Source: DATKZS01 sp035527835 [NCBI: bacterium] (GTDB lineage: Bacteria > RBG-13-61-14). From it: a stretch of 17,098 bases of DNA. Positions within the stretch are counted from its first letter, which is position 1. Each line of letters starts with the position of its first letter. The stretch spans positions 1-17,098 of the forward strand of contig DATKZS010000225.1 of NCBI GenBank assembly GCA_035527835.1. Direction: 5' to 3'. Shown here piece by piece: positions 14,060 to 17,098 of the stretch. Below the pieces are notes generated by a model. It ran no database searches. It was not told the DNA's origin and saw only the letters and a list, made by a program, of their open reading frames with translations. A program made the translations under genes and the position numbers.

Positions 14060-15166
14060 TTATTGCGCCCCTCCGGTGCCGGCCTGGGCCGCGGCGAGGG
14101 CGGCGGCGATGGGGGGCGTGATTTTTTCGGCCACCATCTCATGTCCGGCGGCGGTGAGGTGCCAGTCGTGTTTGAAGAGGAAGCGGCTTTTGTACGCGGG
14201 GTCGGCATAAAGTCCCGGCTCGACCATGATGACGTCGAGATTTTTTTGGCGGCAATATTTTTCCATGTCCGCGGCGAAGTCGGTTCCCGGCCCGAGCGCG
14301 ATCAGGATGAACCGCGCTCCGCTGTCGCGGGAGAGCTGCGCGATGCGGGAGATGGTCTCGAGGGGCTTGACGAGGTAGACGGTCGGGAGCTTGAGCTTGC
14401 TGGTGACGCGGTCGGTCTGGAACCACGACGCCCTTTGCCAGAGCCGGTACTTGGCGAAGAAGTAGAGGAAGGAGTGGGACTGGAGCCACACGTCGGCGCG
14501 GGCGCGGCTGGACCCCGGCGGATACCATGAGAGAAAAATGTTGTCGCCGCTGACGTGGAGGAGCTTGAGCTTTTCCGGGTCCGCCAGGTATCCGTCCAGG
14601 TAAACGCGGTTCACCTCCTCCCGGCCGAAGGCGTAGGGCATCCAGCATACGGTAACCAATTGCGGACGGATGACGCCGGCGTATCGGCGGAGCCGCGCCT
14701 CCATCTGGGCCAGGCTGTCGGAGGGCACGCCCGCGTCGAAGACCCGGGCCTTGATGCCCATGCGCTCGCTCAATATTTTCTCGACCAGCGCCGGGTACGC
14801 CTGTTCGTAGCTCACGCCCTCGCCAAAGGTGTTGGAGTCGCCGAGCATGAGGACGCGCGGCCGGTCGTGGTCTACTTTGACGCTGACCTCGCGGTCGCGC
14901 ATGCCCAGCGCGTTGACGATGACCGGCACGTCGAAATCGCCGAAGTCGTTGACCAGCCGGCCCTGGAAGTACGGCCGCAGCGAGTAGTTGGTATCGGGGT
15001 CGGGCATGACGAGGTACTGGGGATGGTTCCAGCCGGGCGAGCACGGGTGCTTCCGGATGATGGGCGAGAACAGCGCGACGCGCATCACGGCCTCGCCGGC
15101 CAGGACGACGGCAATGGGCAGGAATACCGCGAGCAAGATGCGGAAGGCCCAGCGCCTGCTTTTCAA
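14060..15166 (-). CDS. Membrane-anchored SGNH/GDSL-fold hydrolase
   Basis: The 368-residue protein is probably anchored in the membrane by a hydrophobic helix at about 5-24 (WAFRILLAVFLPIAVVLAG), with the rest outside. Block I is LMLGDSNTFGEGV, where the Ser is the nucleophile. Block II is represented by DAGVPSDSLAQ. The Asp/His pair is in HDWHLTAAGHEMVAEK near the C-terminus. SGNH enzymes of this membrane-bound type act on acyl or acetyl esters, often on surface polysaccharides; the substrate is unknown. I favour a TTG start at 15166, with GGGAGG seven bases upstream, over the in-frame GTG at 15181, which has only a weak RBS. It lies 60 bases after the acyl-CoA ligase stop and 81 bases before the kinase, so it may be co-transcribed with either. 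Confidence 0.8.
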   Translation of the reverse strand: MKSRRWAFRILLAVFLPIAVVLAGEAVMRVALFSPIIRKHPCSPGWNHPQYLVMPDPDTNYSLRPYFQGRLVNDFGDFDVPVIVNALGMRDREVSVKVDHDRPRVLMLGDSNTFGEGVSYEQAYPALVEKILSERMGIKARVFDAGVPSDSLAQMEARLRRYAGVIRPQLVTVCWMPYAFGREEVNRVYLDGYLADPEKLKLLHVSGDNIFLSWYPPGSSRARADVWLQSHSFLYFFAKYRLWQRASWFQTDRVTSKLKLPTVYLVKPLETISRIAQLSRDSGARFILIALGPGTDFAADMEKYCRQKNLDVIMVEPGLYADPAYKSRFLFKHDWHLTAAGHEMVAEKITPPIAAALAAAQAGTGGAQ

Positions 15167-15198
15167 GTCTTTTCCTCCCACCTTCTCGCCCCGATCAT

Positions 15199-15210
15199 CT
15201 TGGCGCCAAG
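15199..15210. repeat. Perfect 12-base palindrome CTTGGCGCCAAG
   Basis: The sequence is self-complementary over all 12 bases, in the short gap between the acyl-CoA ligase and SGNH genes. Its core TTGGCGCC is shared with the arms of the 1486-1851 element. It could be a degenerate relative of that repeat or an operator; nothing distinguishes the two. Confidence 0.4.
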
Positions 15211-15226
15211 TCCGGCCCGGCGCAGC

Positions 15227-16801
15227 TCATTTCCTTCTCCCCCGCGACTTTTCCTCGTCCCAGGTGTCGGCGGTCACGCCCTGCTCCTTTAATGGCCCTT
15301 TGACCACGCGGTGCGTTTCGGTCTTCTCGAACTCGTCAACCACCCGGATGAAACGCGGCACCATGTAGCGCGGCATCTCCTCCGCGCAAAAATCGTAGAG
15401 GGCCTCCGGGTCAATGCTCTCGCCCGGCTTGGGCTTCACCGCGATCATCACGTCGTCCTCCCCGAGCTCCGCCTTGATCGCGTAGGCCGCGGCCTCCAGC
15501 ACCGCCGGGAACTTCTCCACGATCCGCTCGACCTCGTAGCTCGAGATGTTCTCGCCGCGGCGGCGCATGTTGTCGGACTTGCGGTCCACGAAATAGAGGA
15601 AGTCGTTCTCGTCGCGGTACACGAGGTCGCCGGTATGGAGCCATCCGCCGCGCTGCTTCTGCTCCGTGGCCTCGGTGTTCTTGTAGTACTCGACCGGCTT
15701 TTCCTTCTCCTGGATTTGGAAAATCAGCTCGCCGGGCGTCTTGGGCGGGACCTCGTTCATGTTCTCGTCCACCACCCTGGCGTTCGGCCGCGGCAGCTTG
15801 CCGATGCTCCCGACCGGAGCGTTGCCGAGGTTGAACACGGCGTTGCCGCCTCCGTCCACCGCGCCGTAGAACTCGATGATTTTGAGGTTGAAGCGTTTCT
15901 CGAATTTCTCCCACAGGGCCGCCGGGCAGGCCGCGGAGAGGACGAGACGGATGGGGTTGTCGCCGTCGTCGGGCTTCTCCGGCTGTTTCATCAGGATCGG
16001 GATCATGGCGCCGAGCGCGTTGAACTCGGTGGCGCCCAGCGCCCGCACCTCGTCCCAGAACTTGGAGGCCGAGAAGCGGCGGCCCAGCGCCAGCGACGCC
16101 TCCGCCCACAGCGACGACGGCAGCGACACGTAAAGCGCGTTGGCGTGGAACAGCGGTAGGCAGGTGAAGAGAACGTCGGTGTTCTTGTAAAAGGCCTTGG
16201 CGGCGAGGCCCACGCGGTTGAGGCCCACGCGGCCATAACGGTAGACCACGCCCTTGGCCCGGCCGGTCGTCCCCGAGGTGTACATGATCATCGCCACGTC
16301 GTTTTCGCGCGGCGCGAGCGAGGGACGCGATGGCGCTTCGCGCTCGAGCCAGTCCTGGACCACCTCGACCCCCGGGTACACCTTCAGCACCGGGCTGGTT
16401 TCGCGCAGGCTCACCACCACGTGCTCGAGCTTCGGGCACTGGTCCCGGACCTTCCGGAAACTGCCGAACAGGTCGTTATGCGTGACCAGGATTTTCGCGT
16501 CCGAGTGGTCGAGGATGTAGGCCAGGTGCTCGCCCTTCAGCTCCGTGTTCACCGGCACCGAGTACGCGCCGAGCTTCTGGGTCGCGAAGTGCGTGTAGAG
16601 CGTCTCCGGCGAGTTGGGCAGCATGTTGGCCACGCCCACGCCCGGGCCCGCGCCCAGCCGCATCAGCGCGTTCGCCACCCGGTTCGACCGCTCGTCCATC
16701 TCCTGATACGTAACCCGCTCGTCCTCGTAGCGCAGGAACACCTTGTCCTTAAGCGCCGCCGCCTTCTGCTCCAAGAGCTCATTATAATTCGTGTCCGCCA
16801 T
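15227..16801 (-). CDS. AMP-forming acyl-CoA synthetase/ligase
   Basis: The 524-residue adenylate-forming enzyme would activate a carboxylic acid through an acyl-AMP and transfer it to CoA. The ATP loop is MIMYTSGTTGRAKGVV. Further motifs are LPLFHANALY, the A5 segment EFYGAVDGGGN (Asp where many have Thr-Glu) and the hinge/A7-A8 region GWLHTGDLVYRDENDFLYFVDRKSDNMRRRGENISSYEVE. These resemble the CaiC/bile-acid-type branch. The usual C-terminal A10 lysine is not obvious: the local sequence is KTETHRVVKG, with Arg where Lys is expected. ATG 16801 has AAGGAGG six bases upstream and is preferred over GTG 16804. The gene heads a minus-strand run, with SGNH hydrolase 60 bases downstream. Substrate unknown. 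Confidence 0.9.
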   Translation of the reverse strand: MADTNYNELLEQKAAALKDKVFLRYEDERVTYQEMDERSNRVANALMRLGAGPGVGVANMLPNSPETLYTHFATQKLGAYSVPVNTELKGEHLAYILDHSDAKILVTHNDLFGSFRKVRDQCPKLEHVVVSLRETSPVLKVYPGVEVVQDWLEREAPSRPSLAPRENDVAMIMYTSGTTGRAKGVVYRYGRVGLNRVGLAAKAFYKNTDVLFTCLPLFHANALYVSLPSSLWAEASLALGRRFSASKFWDEVRALGATEFNALGAMIPILMKQPEKPDDGDNPIRLVLSAACPAALWEKFEKRFNLKIIEFYGAVDGGGNAVFNLGNAPVGSIGKLPRPNARVVDENMNEVPPKTPGELIFQIQEKEKPVEYYKNTEATEQKQRGGWLHTGDLVYRDENDFLYFVDRKSDNMRRRGENISSYEVERIVEKFPAVLEAAAYAIKAELGEDDVMIAVKPKPGESIDPEALYDFCAEEMPRYMVPRFIRVVDEFEKTETHRVVKGPLKEQGVTADTWDEEKSRGRRK

Positions 16802-16981
16802 CACCGGCCTCCTTGATACTTATTGGGTCAGGCACAAATCAATCTTAGCACGGGAGACGGATGGGAGGTCAAATGCAGGTTGGATCGGGTCCGCGGCAAC
16901 TCTAGGGTTTGTTGCCCAAATCCGAATTGTGCGAATGGGACGCTCCCGGCGCTGAAAGCGCGTCATTCTGATCAACCTCGA

Positions 16982-17021
16982 ACATGGGTAACAGTTCATG
17001 CCAGGCACATGGGTTACAGTT
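16982..17021. repeat. Two ACATGGGTWACAGTT direct repeats
   Basis: ACATGGGTAACAGTT (16982-16996) and ACATGGGTTACAGTT (17007-17021) differ at one base and are spaced with a 25-base period. Repeats of this style occur at the ends of some DDE-type insertion sequences, where they bind the transposase. Recognition is from memory only, and no transposase gene is inside the window. Confidence 0.6.
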
Positions 17022-17023
17022 TG

Positions 17024-17084
17024 AGTTGGGGGGAAACGGAGCGGAGGGCGTAGCCCGAAGCGGAGTTTCCCCCCAAAACCAACT
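17024..17084. repeat. Large GC-rich hairpin at the right edge
   Basis: TTGGGGGGAAAC (17026-17037) pairs perfectly with GTTTCCCCCCAA (17065-17076). Inside, GGGC (17046-17049) pairs with GCCC (17053-17056), and the two sides share AGCGGA-type sequence. An outer AGTTGG/CCAACT pairing extends it. It follows the tandem repeats by two bases and could be part of the same mobile-element end. Confidence 0.65.
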
Positions 17085-17098
17085 TTATTTTGAGGACC

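Larger units (their letters stand above)
16802..17098. other. Non-coding right end with small hairpins
   Basis: No supportable gene lies in these roughly 300 bases. Visible structure includes GGCAAC (16895-16900) pairing with GTTGCC (16911-16916), and GCGCT (16949-16953) pairing with AGCGC (16957-16961). A tandem repeat pair and a large hairpin are listed separately. The minus-strand promoter of the acyl-CoA ligase should lie here, but only weak boxes are seen. Confidence 0.5.

Noticed and set aside
1-17098. CRISPR array, rRNA or tRNA genes
   Set aside because: No regularly spaced repeat-spacer pattern and no cloverleaf or rRNA-like sequence was seen on either strand by reading.

Overview
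The window is GC-rich chromosomal DNA from a bacterium with no recognised marker gene, so the lineage cannot be fixed from this stretch. Two N-terminal lipoprotein signals and envelope-type membrane proteins suggest a diderm. A fused ADP-forming acyl-CoA synthetase, an araB/araD-like pair beside a UroD-family protein, and many different intergenic hairpin repeats are what one often sees in large genomes of uncultured environmental bacteria. That placement is inference.

Layout: 1-252 is an intergenic hairpin block, followed by a promoter for a lipoprotein (391-1467). A 366-base nested inverted repeat (1486-1851) separates it from a membrane PH-domain protein (1873-2688) and a small three-helix membrane protein (2846-3184). 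A symmetrical hairpin separates these plus-strand genes from a convergent lipoprotein with a probable beta-propeller (3241-4839, minus). Next comes a long minus-strand acyl-CoA synthetase (5022-7358) with its own good promoter.

7464-9425 is an accessory island. It holds a 17-bp inverted-repeat element flanked by 10-base direct repeats, an orphan antitoxin-like gene, an AT-rich foreign-looking membrane protein, a displaced copy of the 3' end of the neighbouring SDR gene, and a two-gene nucleotidyltransferase module with its own promoter and palindromic operator. The module lies between two 91-base direct repeats (89/91 identical), both matching the SDR 3' end. This looks like insertion at a gene 3' end with the end regenerated, and it is the most interesting structure here.

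9426-16801 is metabolic and wholly on the minus strand. In transcription order it holds an AMP-forming acyl-CoA ligase, a membrane-anchored SGNH hydrolase, a ribulokinase-like FGGY kinase, an L-ribulose-5-phosphate 4-epimerase-like enzyme, a UroD-family protein and an SDR oxidoreductase. Kinase, epimerase and UroD protein form a tight operon (8-base overlap, then a 10-base gap). Together the first two would take L-ribulose to D-xylulose 5-phosphate; no isomerase is present. The right end (16802-17098) is non-coding and carries tandem ACATGGGTWACAGTT repeats and a large hairpin that may be the edge of a mobile element continuing outside the window.
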